Source of the DNA: DASRIA01 sp963816975
GTDB taxonomy: Bacteria; Actinomycetota; Thermoleophilia; Solirubrobacterales; JBBDJG01
Reading direction: 5' to 3'
Assembly: GCA_963816975.1 (NCBI GenBank)
Contig: CAWFMD010000003.1
Location: 248,001 to 312,000 of the forward strand
Length of the DNA: 64,000 bases
The notes under the pieces are model-generated. The model searched no databases. It saw only the letters and a program-made list of their open reading frames with translations, and was not told where the DNA came from. Below, one piece after another: positions 24,266 through 33,211 of this stretch (positions are counted from its first letter, which is position 1; each line of letters begins with the position of its first letter). The translations under genes and the position numbers were made by a program.

Positions 24266-25422
24266 CGCCGCTCCTCGCCCCACGCTTCCGGCCCTCCGCT
24301 GTCGGTGGCCCGGATCGCGGCGACCTCCTCGGTGATGTCGATCGCGACCGGGCACCACGTGATGCAGCGACCGCACCCGACACAGCCGAACGTGTCGAAC
24401 TGGTCGCCCCAGGTGGCGAGCTTGTGGGTCATCCACTGGCGGTAGCGCGAGCGGGGCGTGTTGCGCACACTGCCGCCGTGGACGTGGGAGAAGTCGAGCG
24501 TGAAGCACGAGTCCCACTCGCGTACGCGCTCGGTCTGCGTGCCGGTCAGGTCGGTCACATCCTCGACGCTCGTGCAGAAGCACGTGGGACAGACCATGGT
24601 GCAGTTGCCGCAGGTCAGGCAACGGTCGGCGACGTCGTCCCAGCGATCGTGCTCGTAGTTGCGGTAGAGCAGGCCCTTCAGGTCGGTCGTGTCCATCGCG
24701 CGGCCCTGGCCGGTCACGGCGCGCTCGACTGCGCGCTCGCCGGCATCGACCTCCGCCCGGGAGGCATCGCGCGCGGGCAGGCCCGCCACGACCTCGGCCC
24801 CGGCCTCGCTGCCGGCCTCGACGAGGAAGTAGTGCCGCCCGTCCTCGAGCACCTCCGTGAGCGCCACGTCGAAATTGGATGTCGCCCGCGGCCCCGTGCC
24901 CATCGAGACGCAGAAGCAGGTGCCGCCCGCCTGCCAGCAGTTGAGCGCGACGATGAACACGTTCGCGCGCCGCGCCGCGTAGCCCGGATCGGGGTGCGGC
25001 ACGTCGAGGATCGCGCTGTCGAGCGAGGCAATCGCGTGCAGGTCACAGGAGCGCACGCCGATGTAGGCGTCCTTCGAAGGAGCGCTCTCCTGCGCGTCGA
25101 CCTCGAACCCGTCGCCTCCGGCCTTGGCACGCCAGAGCCGTACGCGGGCCGGCCACAAGTACTCCTTCCACGAGCGCGGTCCGACCGCAAAGCCGAACAG
25201 CCCGCGATCCTCGCGCGCGCGCAGGCGATAGGTGCCGCCCTCCTGCTCGTCCGTGATTCCCTCCGGCAGGTCGGCGCTCGACTCGAGCTCGTCGTAGACG
25301 ATCGCGCCGTCGCGCACCGTCGGGCCGAGCAGCCGGTAGCCGCGCGCGACCAGCGCCAGCAGCAGGTCGTCCAGCCGCTCGCGGTCGAGCATGCGCGTGC
25401 CGGGCTCGGGGGCCACCCGCAA
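24262..25422 (-). CDS. Hydrogenase 4Fe-4S subunit (HydB, beta)
   Basis: The 386-residue protein has the sulfhydrogenase beta layout: an N-terminal domain (LDRERLDDLLLALVARGYRLLGPT...YDELESSADLP), a GVRSCDLHAIASLD core with a CFCVSMG cysteine motif, and two [4Fe-4S] sites CLTCGNCTMVCPTCF and CVGCGRCITWCP. It carries electrons between the FAD subunit and the hydrogenase small subunit. The start is unclear (TTG 25422, GTG 25416 or ATG 25392). It overlaps the next gene by four bases and comes directly after the frameshifted flavoprotein gene. Confidence 0.92.
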   Translation of the reverse strand: MRVAPEPGTRMLDRERLDDLLLALVARGYRLLGPTVRDGAIVYDELESSADLPEGITDEQEGGTYRLRAREDRGLFGFAVGPRSWKEYLWPARVRLWRAKAGGDGFEVDAQESAPSKDAYIGVRSCDLHAIASLDSAILDVPHPDPGYAARRANVFIVALNCWQAGGTCFCVSMGTGPRATSNFDVALTEVLEDGRHYFLVEAGSEAGAEVVAGLPARDASRAEVDAGERAVERAVTGQGRAMDTTDLKGLLYRNYEHDRWDDVADRCLTCGNCTMVCPTCFCTSVEDVTDLTGTQTERVREWDSCFTLDFSHVHGGSVRNTPRSRYRQWMTHKLATWGDQFDTFGCVGCGRCITWCPVAIDITEEVAAIRATDSGGPEAWGEERR

Positions 25423-25434
25423 AACCTACAACCC

Positions 25435-27094
25435 CTAGATCGGTCTCGGGGACCATCTCGATCGCCCCGGACGGGCACTCCTGCACGCAGATGCCGCAGC
25501 CCTTGCAGTAGTCGAGGTCGATCGCGTACAGCGTACGCCGCCGGGCGCCGAGCTTGATCACGGCGTTGTCGGGGCAGACGCCGTAGCAGTTGTCGCAGGC
25601 GAAGCAGTTGCCGCACGACAGGCAGCGGCGGGCCTCGAACAGCGCGTTGGACTCGTCGAGGCCGCCGACGACCTCGTCGAAGGTGGATGCGCCGGCGCGC
25701 CACCTCGAGCTGGGGCCGCACCGTGCGCGGCGCGTCGGCGTAGTACCAGGTGTTGAGCGCGTCGAACGTCGACGAGGTCGTGCTTCGGCGGGGGCACGGT
25801 ACGTCCGCTCCCGCGCAGCCAGCGCGTCGATGTGGCGGGCCGCCTGCTTGCCGTGCCCGACCGCCGACGGTGACGGTGCGCTCGGCGGGCACCATGTCGC
25901 CGCCGGCGAAGACGCCCGGGTGCCCGGTCATCAGGTTCGGCCCGACCTGCACGACGCCGTCGTCGACCTCGATCCCGGGCACGCCGTCGAGCAGCGACGA
26001 GGTCGGCCTCCTGGCCGAGCGCGAGCACCAGCGAGTCGGCCTCGAGCTCCTCGAGCTCGCCGGTCGGCTGCGGGAAGCCGGTCTCGTCGAGCTCCATCCG
26101 CTCGAGCACGAGCTTGCCGCCGTCGGCGCTGCTTGATCGTCGAGAGCCACTTCATCAGCACGCCCTCCTGCGCGGCCTCCTCGACCTCGAAGTCGTGCGC
26201 CGGCATGCGGTCGCGCGTGCGCCGGTAGACGACGACCGCCTCCTCGGCGCCGAGGCGCTTGGCCGTGCGCGCGGCGTCCATCGCGGTGTTCCCGCCGCCG
26301 TAGACGACGACGCGGCGGCCGAGCAGCGGCGGCTCCTCGCCCTCCATGCTCGCGCAGCAGCGAGACCGCGTCGAGCATGCGCGCGGCGCTCGCCGGCGGG
26401 GATGTAGGCGCGCTTGCCGATGTGCGCGCCGACGGCGAGGAACGCGGCGTCGAAGCCGCCCGTCGCGCATCGTCGGCTCGAGGTCGGTCGACCTTGCGGT
26501 CGCAGCTCGCAGCTCCACGCCCAGGTCGAGGATCCGCTGCGACCTCGGCGTCGAGCACGTCGCGCGGGAGCCGGTAGCGCGGGATGCCGAAGCGCATCAT
26601 GCCGCCCGGCAGCGGGCCGGCCTCGTGGATCGTCGACGGCGTGGCCGAGGCGCGCGAGGTGGTAGGCGGCGGACAGGCCGGACGGGCCCGGCGCCGACGA
26701 CGAGCACGCGCTTGCCGGTGGGCGGCGCGTCGACGCGACGCGTCCAGCCCTGCGCGGATCGCCTCGTCGCCGAGGAAGCGCTCGACCGAGTTGATGCCGA
26801 CCGCCTCGTCGAGCTGGCCGCGGTTGCAGGCGGTCTCGCACGGGTGGTAGCAGACCCGGCCCATGATCGCGCGGGAAGCGGGTTGTCCTCCATGATCGCC
26901 CGCCAGGCGCGCTCGTAGCGCTCCGCCCTCCTCGGCGTGGTAGAGCCAGTGCTGGATGTTCTCGCCGGCCGGGCAGGCGTGGTTGCACGGCGGCAGCCGG
27001 TCGCACGTAGACCGGGCGCTCGGTGCGCCACGAGCCGGTCTTGTTCGGCGAGGCTCGAGCCGACGTCGAGCGTGATCGCGAAGGGCTTGTCCAT
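25435..27094 (-). pseudogene. GltD-like NAD(P)-linked iron-sulfur flavoprotein, multiply frameshifted
   Basis: Pieces in different frames follow one protein in order. They are: CNHACPAGENIQHWLYHAEEG and CYHPCETACNRGQLDEAVG (GltD-type N-terminal 4Fe-4S domain); KRVLVVGAGPSGLSAAYHLA (FAD); RVVVYGGGNTAMDAARTAKR (NADPH); GVFAGGDMVPAERTVTV (second FAD); and a C-terminal two-cluster ferredoxin, CFACDNCYGVCP and CKGCGICVQECPSGAI. It would move electrons between NAD(P)H and the 2-oxoacid oxidoreductase. The ATG at 27094 probably overlaps the end of porB. At least six frame changes occur; sequence error is at least as likely as decay. Confidence 0.75.
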
Positions 27095-28108
27095 CAGGCC
27101 GGCAGCTGCCTCGCCCTCCGAGCAGGCCGAAGCGGCCGATGTTGCGGTCGGCGCGCGCCTGGATCCGTGCGATCACGTCCGTGCGCGGCGGCTCGGCCGA
27201 ACAGGTGCGCGAAGCGGCGCTGCGGCCGCAGGTAGTCCTCGACCGGCACCTGGCGGCGGATCTTCGAGACGCCCGTGACCTCGCCGCCCTCGGCCTCGAA
27301 CACCGGGAAGAGGCCCGTCTCGCGTCGCGAGCCGCGCGATCCGGATCGTGTCGTGCGCGGCGCGTGCCCCAGCCCAGCGGGCAGGTCACGAGCACGTGCA
27401 GGTAGCGCGCGCCGCGCAACTCCATCGCGCGCTCGACCTTGGCCTCGAGGTCGCGCAGGTCGGCGACGGTCGCGGTCGCGACGTAGGGGATCTCGTGCGC
27501 CATCGCGATCAGCGGCGCGCTCTTGCCCTGGCCGAAGACGTTGCCCGGCTCCGTGCCCGACCGGCTTGGTCGTCGCGGTGCGGGCGGCGGGCGGCGTCGC
27601 GCCCGAGCGCTGCACGCCGGTGTTCATGTAGCCCTCGTTGTCGTAGCAGACGAACAGCACGTCGTCGTTGCGCTCGAACATGCCCGACAGGCAGCCGAAG
27701 CCGATGTCGACCGTGCCGCCGTCGCCGCCCTGGCCGACGACGCGCACGTCCGTGCGGCCCTTGACCTTCAGCGCGGCGGCGATGCCCGTCGCGACCGCGG
27801 GGGCGTTGCCGAACAGCGAATGGATCCACGGGAGCTGCCACGACGTCTCCGGGTACGGCGTGGAGAAGACCTCGAGGCAGCCGGTCGCGTTGGCGGCGAT
27901 CAGCTGGCCGCCGGTGGCGCGCATCGCGGCGTCGAGCGCGTAGCGCGCGCCGAGCGCCTCGCCGCAGCCCTGGCAGGCGCGGTGGCCGGAGGTGAGCGTG
28001 TTCGAGCGGTCGCATGCGCGCCTGGACCGTGCGCTGCTCGGGGTCGAGCAGCCGGTTGCCGGCCGCGAAGCTGCCGGCCTGGTAGAACTTGATCTGCTGG
28101 TAGGGCAT
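27094..28108 (-). pseudogene. 2-oxoacid:ferredoxin oxidoreductase beta subunit (TPP), frameshifted
   Basis: The start MPYQQIKFYQAGSFAAGNRLL is followed in other frames by HRACQGCGEALGARYALDAA (cluster cysteines), TGCLEVFSTPYPETSWQLPW, the TPP/Mg motif GQGGDGGTVDIGFGCLSG and DNEGYMNTGVQRSG, then YLHVLVTCPLGW and EDYLRPQRRFAHLFG. These are the PorB landmarks in correct order. Frame changes occur near 28,012, 27,562, 27,364 and 27,197. The enzyme oxidatively decarboxylates pyruvate or another 2-oxoacid to acyl-CoA, reducing ferredoxin. Confidence 0.8.
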
Positions 28109-28124
28109 GCGTCCTCTCCCGTGA

Positions 28125-29402
28125 CTAGTGCGAGCCCGCGGCGACCGTGCCGATGTCGCGCATGATGTTCTCGGCGTGCGGCCCCGGCCGGCGTCCGGCC
28201 CCCTGGCGCTCGAGCTCGCGCTCGACGAGGTCCCGGTTCAGGTCGAGGAAGCGTGAGCGGCAGTCGAGCTCGGTCCGCGACCGCCTCGTCGAACAGCCGT
28301 CGCAGCGAAGCCTTCGGTGATCGGCCGGCCGCCGAGGCCGGCGATCACCGTCGTAGCCGTGCAGCTGGATGCCCGACAGCGCCAGCCGCACGTTCTGGCC
28401 GAACGATCCCGCCGATGCCCGACCGCGAACGCCTTCTCGAGCGACGACCACGCGCTTGGCGTCGCGCGAGCGCCGCGCGCACCTCCTCGAGCGGGAACGG
28501 CCGGAAGCACTTGATCGCGAGCGCGCCGATGCTGCACGCCCTCGTCGCGCAGCTCGTCGACGACGTCCTCGATCGTGCCGAGCACCGAGCCGAGCGCCAC
28601 GACGATCGGTCTCGGCGTCCGTCGGCGCGGTAGCGCGCGCACCAGCCCGCCCGACTCGCGCCCGAACGCAGCCTGCGAACTCGGCGGCGATCTCGCGGGA
28701 TCAGCGTCGAGCGCCTGCATCTGCTTGGCGTGCATCAGGTACTTGACCTCGGTGAACGCCTCCGGGCCCGACCATCGCGCCGATCGTCACCGGCTCGGCG
28801 GGGTCGAGCACCTGGCGCGGCTCGAACGGCGGCAGGAACGCGTCGACCTGCTCCTGGCTCGGGACGTCGACCCGCTCGTAGGCGTGCGTGAGGATGAAGC
28901 CGTCCATGCAGACCATCACCGGCAGCGAGAGCTCCTCGGCGAGCCTGAACGCCTGGATGTGCAGGTCGAGCGCCTCCTGGTTGGACTCGGCGTAGAGCTG
29001 GATCCAGCCCGAGTCGCGCTGCGACATCGAGTCGCGAGTGGTCGTTCCAGATGTTGATCGGCGCGCCGATCGCGCGGTTGGCGACCGTCATCACGATCGG
29101 CAGGCCGAGGCCGGACGCGTTGTAGAGCGCCTCGGCCATGTACAGCAGGCCCTGGCTGGCGGTCGCGGTGTAGGCGCGCGCGCCGGTCGCCGAGGCGCCG
29201 ATCGCCGACCGACATCGCGGCGAACTCGGACTCGACGTTGATGAACTCGCACGGCGCGAGCTCGCCGCGTGCTGCACGAGGTCGGAGAGCGCCTCGACGA
29301 TGTGCGTCTGCGGCGAGATCGGGTAGGCGCAGATGACCTCGGGCCGGCACAGCGCGACCGCTCTCGGCGACGGCGCGCGAGCCCTCGATCTGCTCTAAGC
29401 AT
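28125..29402 (-). pseudogene. 2-oxoacid:ferredoxin oxidoreductase alpha subunit, frameshifted
   Basis: Fragments in order: EVICAYPISPQTHIVEALSD, EFINVESEFAAMSV, TATASQGLLYMAEALYNASG, LPIVMTVANRAIGAPINIWN, RDSGWIQLYAESNQEALDLH, LPVMVCMDGFILTHAYERVD and, near the end, RLALSGIQLHGYDVIAGLGG and RFLDLNRDLVERELERQGAG. This is the PorA pyrimidine-binding subunit. At least five frame changes are needed (for example near 29,390, 29,265, 29,030, 28,765 and 28,300). The first ATG (29402) overlaps the gamma-subunit stop. Confidence 0.8.
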
Positions 29403-29984
29403 GCGCGAGCTCCTCGATCTGGCGCTGCACGAGCGCGTAGGCCGCCCGCGCGGCCGCGACGTTGCCCTCGCCGCGAGCGGGCCCGGGAACGCTCGCGCGA
29501 TCGCCGCGGCGACGCGAGTCGAGCGAGACGACGCCGGTGAGCGCCGCGAACGCCGCCGAGCAGCGCGGCGTTCGGGCATCGGGCGGCCCAGGTGCTCGCG
29601 CGCGAGCTCGCGTGGCCGGCGACCGTGCATCAGGCGCTCGGCGCGGAACCGCGTCGCGAAGTCGCCCAGCCCGAGCTCGTCGAAGCTGCGCGCGGTGTTG
29701 ATCAGCACGTAGCCGTCGGGCCGAGGCCGCTCGAACACGTCGACCTGGTGCAGCAGCGTCGGGTCCTGGACGATCAGCGCGTCCGGCGTGGAGATCGGCT
29801 CGCGGGCGCGGATCGGCGCGGTCGTCGATGCGGCAGAAGGCGACACGGGCGCGCCCGTGCGCTCGGAGCCGAAGCTCGGGAACGCCTGGGCGTGGCGGCC
29901 CTCGAGGAACGCCGCGACGGAGAGCAGCTCGGCGGCGGTGACGACGCCCTGGCCGCCGCGCCCGTGGAAGCGAACTTGGAACAT
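29395..29984 (-). pseudogene. 2-oxoacid:ferredoxin oxidoreductase gamma subunit, frameshifted
   Basis: From ATG 29984 the frame reads FQVRFHGRGGQGVVTAAELL and AQAFPSFGSERTGAPV, the classic PorG start. It then needs a shift near 29,835 to give AFCRIDD, and further shifts to join TPDALIVQDPTLLHQVDVFE, VLINTARSFDELGLGDFATR, AAFAALTGVVSLDS and ARAAYALVQRQIEELAHA before the stop. About five lesions in 590 bases. It lies 20 bases behind a CBS gene, so the whole unit may be read from the CBS promoter at about 30.5 kb. Confidence 0.8.
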
Positions 29985-30004
29985 GCTCGAGCTGGCGCTC
30001 GCGG

Positions 30005-30448
30005 CTAGGCCGGTCCCGCGGCCAGCACGGACGCAATCCCGAGCGCCGAGATCACGCCGACGGGTCGACCCGTCTCGGGCTGCACGGCGAGCAGATGCGA
30101 GCACTTGTGATCCACCATTGCGTGGGCGGCGGCACTCAGCGTCTCGTTCGCCGGCACTGTGATCAGCAAGCGGCTCGCGAGGTCGGCGGCAGTCACTTTC
30201 GAGCTGTCGGATGTGGCCGCGGCCGCGATGTCCATGTCGGTCACGATGCCCCACGGACTCCCCGCGGACGCGGGGTTTCCGACCAGCAGGGAGTGGATCT
30301 GGTAGCTGACCATGATCCGGCAGGCGTCGCGCAGCGACGTGTCGGGCTCACAGGTCACGATGCCGATTCGCATCACGTCGTGGACTCTCGCTGCGGCGAA
30401 CGCCGGGCCGACGTAGTGGTGCGGGTAAGGCTGCAGGGCCGTCGACAT
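30005..30448 (-). CDS. Tandem CBS-domain protein upstream of the oxidoreductase/hydrogenase operon
   Basis: The 147-residue protein has two CBS motifs (VHDVMRIGIVTCEPDTSLRDACRIMVSYQIHSLLV...GIVTDMDI and LLITVPANETLSAAAHAMVDHKCSHLLAV...GVISALGI). ATG 30448 is preceded by AGGAGG at 8 bases. It lies 20 bases ahead of the gamma-subunit gene and may open a ten-gene operon running to the maturation protease. An adenylate-sensing role is inferred from the family. Confidence 0.9.
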   Translation of the reverse strand: MSTALQPYPHHYVGPAFAAARVHDVMRIGIVTCEPDTSLRDACRIMVSYQIHSLLVGNPASAGSPWGIVTDMDIAAAATSDSSKVTAADLASRLLITVPANETLSAAAHAMVDHKCSHLLAVQPETGRPVGVISALGIASVLAAGPA

Positions 30449-30495
30449 CTCTATGCCTCCTGGTGCGGAATCGACTGCGTGACCGGAGGCTACGG

Positions 30496-30523
30496 CCGTT
30501 GGGCGCCAACATCGGCCGTGCGC
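30496..30523 (-). promoter_or_regulatory. Candidate operator shared by the two CBS genes
   Basis: On the minus strand a GTTGGCGCCCAAC palindrome (arms GTTGG/CCAAC, 30499-30511) runs into CGG. The core GGCGCCCAACGG matches GGCGCCCAGCGG ahead of the CBS gene at 20,318 in eleven of twelve positions and sits at a similar distance (about 50 bases) from the start codon. No clear promoter hexamers accompany it. Confidence 0.35.
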
Positions 30524-30629
30524 CCCCGGATCTCGTATCCGTAGTTGCCCGTGAACTCGCAGCAGGCGCGGGCGCGGTCCACACCGAGGCCGTGCGCTCC
30601 GTTGCAGCGCGCGGCTACGATGGCGCGGT

Positions 30630-31532
30630 GTGGTGACCGCGATCAGCACCGGAGCCGGCCTGTTGCTCGTCTTGGTCGCGCTGCGCGACATCTTCGACAC
30701 GCTCTTTCACCCGCATGGTCGGGGTGTCGTGAGCGAGGCGGTGATCCGGCGGATCTGGCGCGTGATGCGAATCGCGATCCGCGGCAACCACGCGGCGCTC
30801 TCGCTGGCGGGCCCGCTGGCGTTCGTCGGGGTGATCGCCGTTTGGGGAGCCCTGATCGTCGTCGGCTTCGCGCTGATGCTCTGGCCGTATTTCCCGGAAG
30901 GGTTCGCGTCCAGCGCGGGAGCCGAGGTCGCGCCGGGAGCCGATTTCGCGAATGCGCTGTACCTGTCGATGGTCAACCTCACCAGCCTCGGGTACGGGGA
31001 CATCGTTCCCACCGCCGACCTGCTGCGGTTCCTCGCCCCGCTCGAGACGGTCCTGGGACTGGGTCTGTTGACCGCGAGCATCTCCTGGATCCTGCTTCTG
31101 TATCGCGTGCTCTCCGACTACCGCTCCCTCTCGCACGAGATCTCGCTGCTGGCAGGAGCGGAGCGCATCAGCGGGACGGGGCTGGCTTCGATCGAGGCGC
31201 CGGTCGCCGCACAGGTACTCGCGAATTTCACGTCGAGGGTGGTGGCGATGCGCGACGACCTGATGCACTCACCGATCGCGTACTACTTCCACCCGCGCGA
31301 CGCACGGCACGCCCTGCCTGTGCTGCTGCCGGCCCTGATGCACGTTGTCGAGGAGTGCTCCCGGCAAGGTCAGGGCCCGGCGCTGCGGTTCCAGGCCGCG
31401 ATGCTGCGCCAGTCACTCGACGACCTGCTCGACACCATCGCCGAGGAGTTCGTCGGAACCCCCGGCGGCAGCCCGTCCGAGACGCTTGCCGCATACCGGC
31501 TCGACCACCGCTGGGCCACCGGCCCGGCATAG
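30630..31532 (+). CDS. Potassium-channel-like membrane protein (Ion_trans_2)
   Basis: The 300-residue protein has an N-terminal hydrophobic segment (ISTGAGLLLVLVALRDIFDTL), then two membrane helices around a pore loop: SLAGPLAFVGVIAVWGALIVVGFALMLWP, the filter NLTSLGYGDIVP, and LAPLETVLGLGLLTASISWILLLY. TSLGYGD is a variant of the K+ filter TVGYGD. The C-terminal 150 residues are helical and cytosolic with no recognisable RCK domain. GTG start. It is transcribed away from the CBS gene and 29 bases ahead of an SQR-like flavoprotein. Confidence 0.85.
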   Translation: MVTAISTGAGLLLVLVALRDIFDTLFHPHGRGVVSEAVIRRIWRVMRIAIRGNHAALSLAGPLAFVGVIAVWGALIVVGFALMLWPYFPEGFASSAGAEVAPGADFANALYLSMVNLTSLGYGDIVPTADLLRFLAPLETVLGLGLLTASISWILLLYRVLSDYRSLSHEISLLAGAERISGTGLASIEAPVAAQVLANFTSRVVAMRDDLMHSPIAYYFHPRDARHALPVLLPALMHVVEECSRQGQGPALRFQAAMLRQSLDDLLDTIAEEFVGTPGGSPSETLAAYRLDHRWATGPA

Positions 31533-31561
31533 CCCCTCGCGGCTTCGGTACGTTGGGAGTC

Positions 31562-32740
31562 GTGGTCGCACAAGACGCAGCCTCGCATCGCGTGACGATC
31601 GCCGGCGGTGGCATCGCCGCGATCGAGGCAACGCTTGCCCTGCGTGACCTGGCAGGCGACCTGCCGATCGAATTGATCGCGCCCGCGACGCACGCCGACT
31701 ACCGCCCCCTCGCGGTGCTGGAGCCGTTCGCGCTCGGCGAGATGCCGGCGTTCGACCTGGCCGATTTCGCGTCGCAGCACAGAGCCGCGCTGCGGCGCGA
31801 CACGCTCGTGGCCGTACAACAGGCTGAGCACACGATCGTGACCGGGCGCGGGGACCGCCTGCCGTACGAGCTCCTGATCGTGGCGGCCGGGGCCCAGGCC
31901 GTGGAAGCGATCCCGGGCGCGCTCACCTTCCGCGGGCACGTCGACCAGCGACGAGTTGGCCTGCTGGTCGAGGAGTACGCGATGCGAGAGCTGCGCCGAC
32001 TGGTGTTCGCCATCCCCCAGGGAGAGGCCTGGACCCTGCCGGCCTACGAGCTGGCGCTGATGACCCATGCGAGCCTCGCCGCCCGTGCGGTGTCCGACTG
32101 CGAGCTGCAGATCGTCACGCCCGAGCGGCGGCCGCTCGAGCTGTTCGGCGAGCCGGCGAGTCGCGCCGTGCGCGAACTGCTCGACCAGGCGGGCATCGCC
32201 ACGAGGACCGGAGCGCACCCCCGACGGCTCGCCGCCGGCGCGCTGCAGCTTTCGAACGGCGAGCAGATCCGGACGGACCGCGTTGTGGCCCTCCCGCGAC
32301 TTGTCGGGCCCCGCTTCCAGGGACTGCCATCCGACGAGCACGGCTTCATCCGCACCGATCAGCATGGCCTGGTCGTCGGATTCGACGACGTCTATGCCGC
32401 GGGCGACGCGACCGCGTACCCGGTCAAGCAGGGCGGCCTGGCGGCGCAGCAAGCCGACGCGGTGGCAGAGGCGATCGCCGCACGCGTCGGCGCCGACCTG
32501 GACCCGCAGCCGTTCCGGCCCGTTCTGCGCGGCCTCCTGATGACCGGCGCGACCACACGCTATCTCGAGTCCGGGGCCGGTCGGCACGCCGGCGCGAGGC
32601 CGGCGCTTTGGTCGCCCCAGAGCAAGGTCTTCGGCCGTTATCTGCTGCCCTACCTGGGTGCCGGCGCAAACGTGCTGGAGGGCGCCGCGGGCAGCGGCGA
32701 GGACACCGTGGCGGCCGAGCTGGACCTGCCGGTTCGTTAG
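31562..32740 (+). CDS. FAD-dependent oxidoreductase (SQR-like fold), paralogue of the 18.7-kb gene
   Basis: The 392-residue flavoprotein shares every landmark with its paralogue: HRVTIAGGGIAAIEATLALRDL, YELLIVAAGAQAVEAIPGALTFRG, TLPAYELALMTHA, FDDVYAAGDATAYPVKQGGLAAQQADA and FRPVLRGLLMTG. It too has a single cysteine, so SQR chemistry is excluded. A membrane quinone or small-molecule acceptor with NAD(P)H as donor is possible. GTG 31562 start, 29 bases behind the channel gene and 45 bases before a universal stress gene, so probably one operon. Confidence 0.85.
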   Translation: MVAQDAASHRVTIAGGGIAAIEATLALRDLAGDLPIELIAPATHADYRPLAVLEPFALGEMPAFDLADFASQHRAALRRDTLVAVQQAEHTIVTGRGDRLPYELLIVAAGAQAVEAIPGALTFRGHVDQRRVGLLVEEYAMRELRRLVFAIPQGEAWTLPAYELALMTHASLAARAVSDCELQIVTPERRPLELFGEPASRAVRELLDQAGIATRTGAHPRRLAAGALQLSNGEQIRTDRVVALPRLVGPRFQGLPSDEHGFIRTDQHGLVVGFDDVYAAGDATAYPVKQGGLAAQQADAVAEAIAARVGADLDPQPFRPVLRGLLMTGATTRYLESGAGRHAGARPALWSPQSKVFGRYLLPYLGAGANVLEGAAGSGEDTVAAELDLPVR

Positions 32741-32785
32741 AGCGATGCTTCCCGGTGTTCAACAGCAACAACGAAAGGGATCGAG

Positions 32786-33209
32786 ATGTTCACCAGGGTG
32801 ATCTGGGCGACCGATGGCTCGGACACGGCCGACGACGCACTCGATCATGCGGAAGGCGCTCGCGAACGTAGAAGGAGCGACCCTGACGGTCGTGCACGTG
32901 GTGCAGACGTACGCCAGCGCCCTGTCCGCGGGCCTGCCGCTGTATGCCGAGCAGGAGGAGCTGAAGGCCAAGGTCTCACGGCAGGCATCCGGCCTGCGCG
33001 ACGAGGGGCTCGACGTCACCGACAGGATCGTCACCACGCCCGCGAACCCGGCTCACGCCATCGCAGATGTCGCGACCGACGTCGGAGCGGACCTGATCGT
33101 GGTGGGAACGCGCGGACATACAGCGCTCGGGGGGCTGCTGGTCGGCAGCGTGACGCAGCGACTCCTCCACATCGCTCCATGCCCGGTGCTCGCCGTGCCG
33201 CCGCGCTGA
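32786..33209 (+). CDS. Universal stress protein with one frameshift
   Basis: The N-terminus MFTRVIWATDGSDTADDALDHA is in one frame and the rest (KALANVEGATLTVVHVVQ, then DLIVVGTRGHTALGGLLVGS and APCPVLAVPPR) in another. Joined near 32,851 they make a complete Usp domain of about 141 residues with the ATP-binding G-x2-G-x9-G-S/T motif. A single missing base explains the break, so sequence error is likely. An in-frame ATG (32814) would give a truncated protein without the first strand. Confidence 0.8.
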
Positions 33210-33211
33210 GG

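Noticed and set aside
25435..29984. Programmed ribosomal frameshifting in the oxidoreductase genes
   Set aside because: There are about twenty shifts in both directions without slippery heptamers or consistent downstream structures; this is incompatible with recoding.
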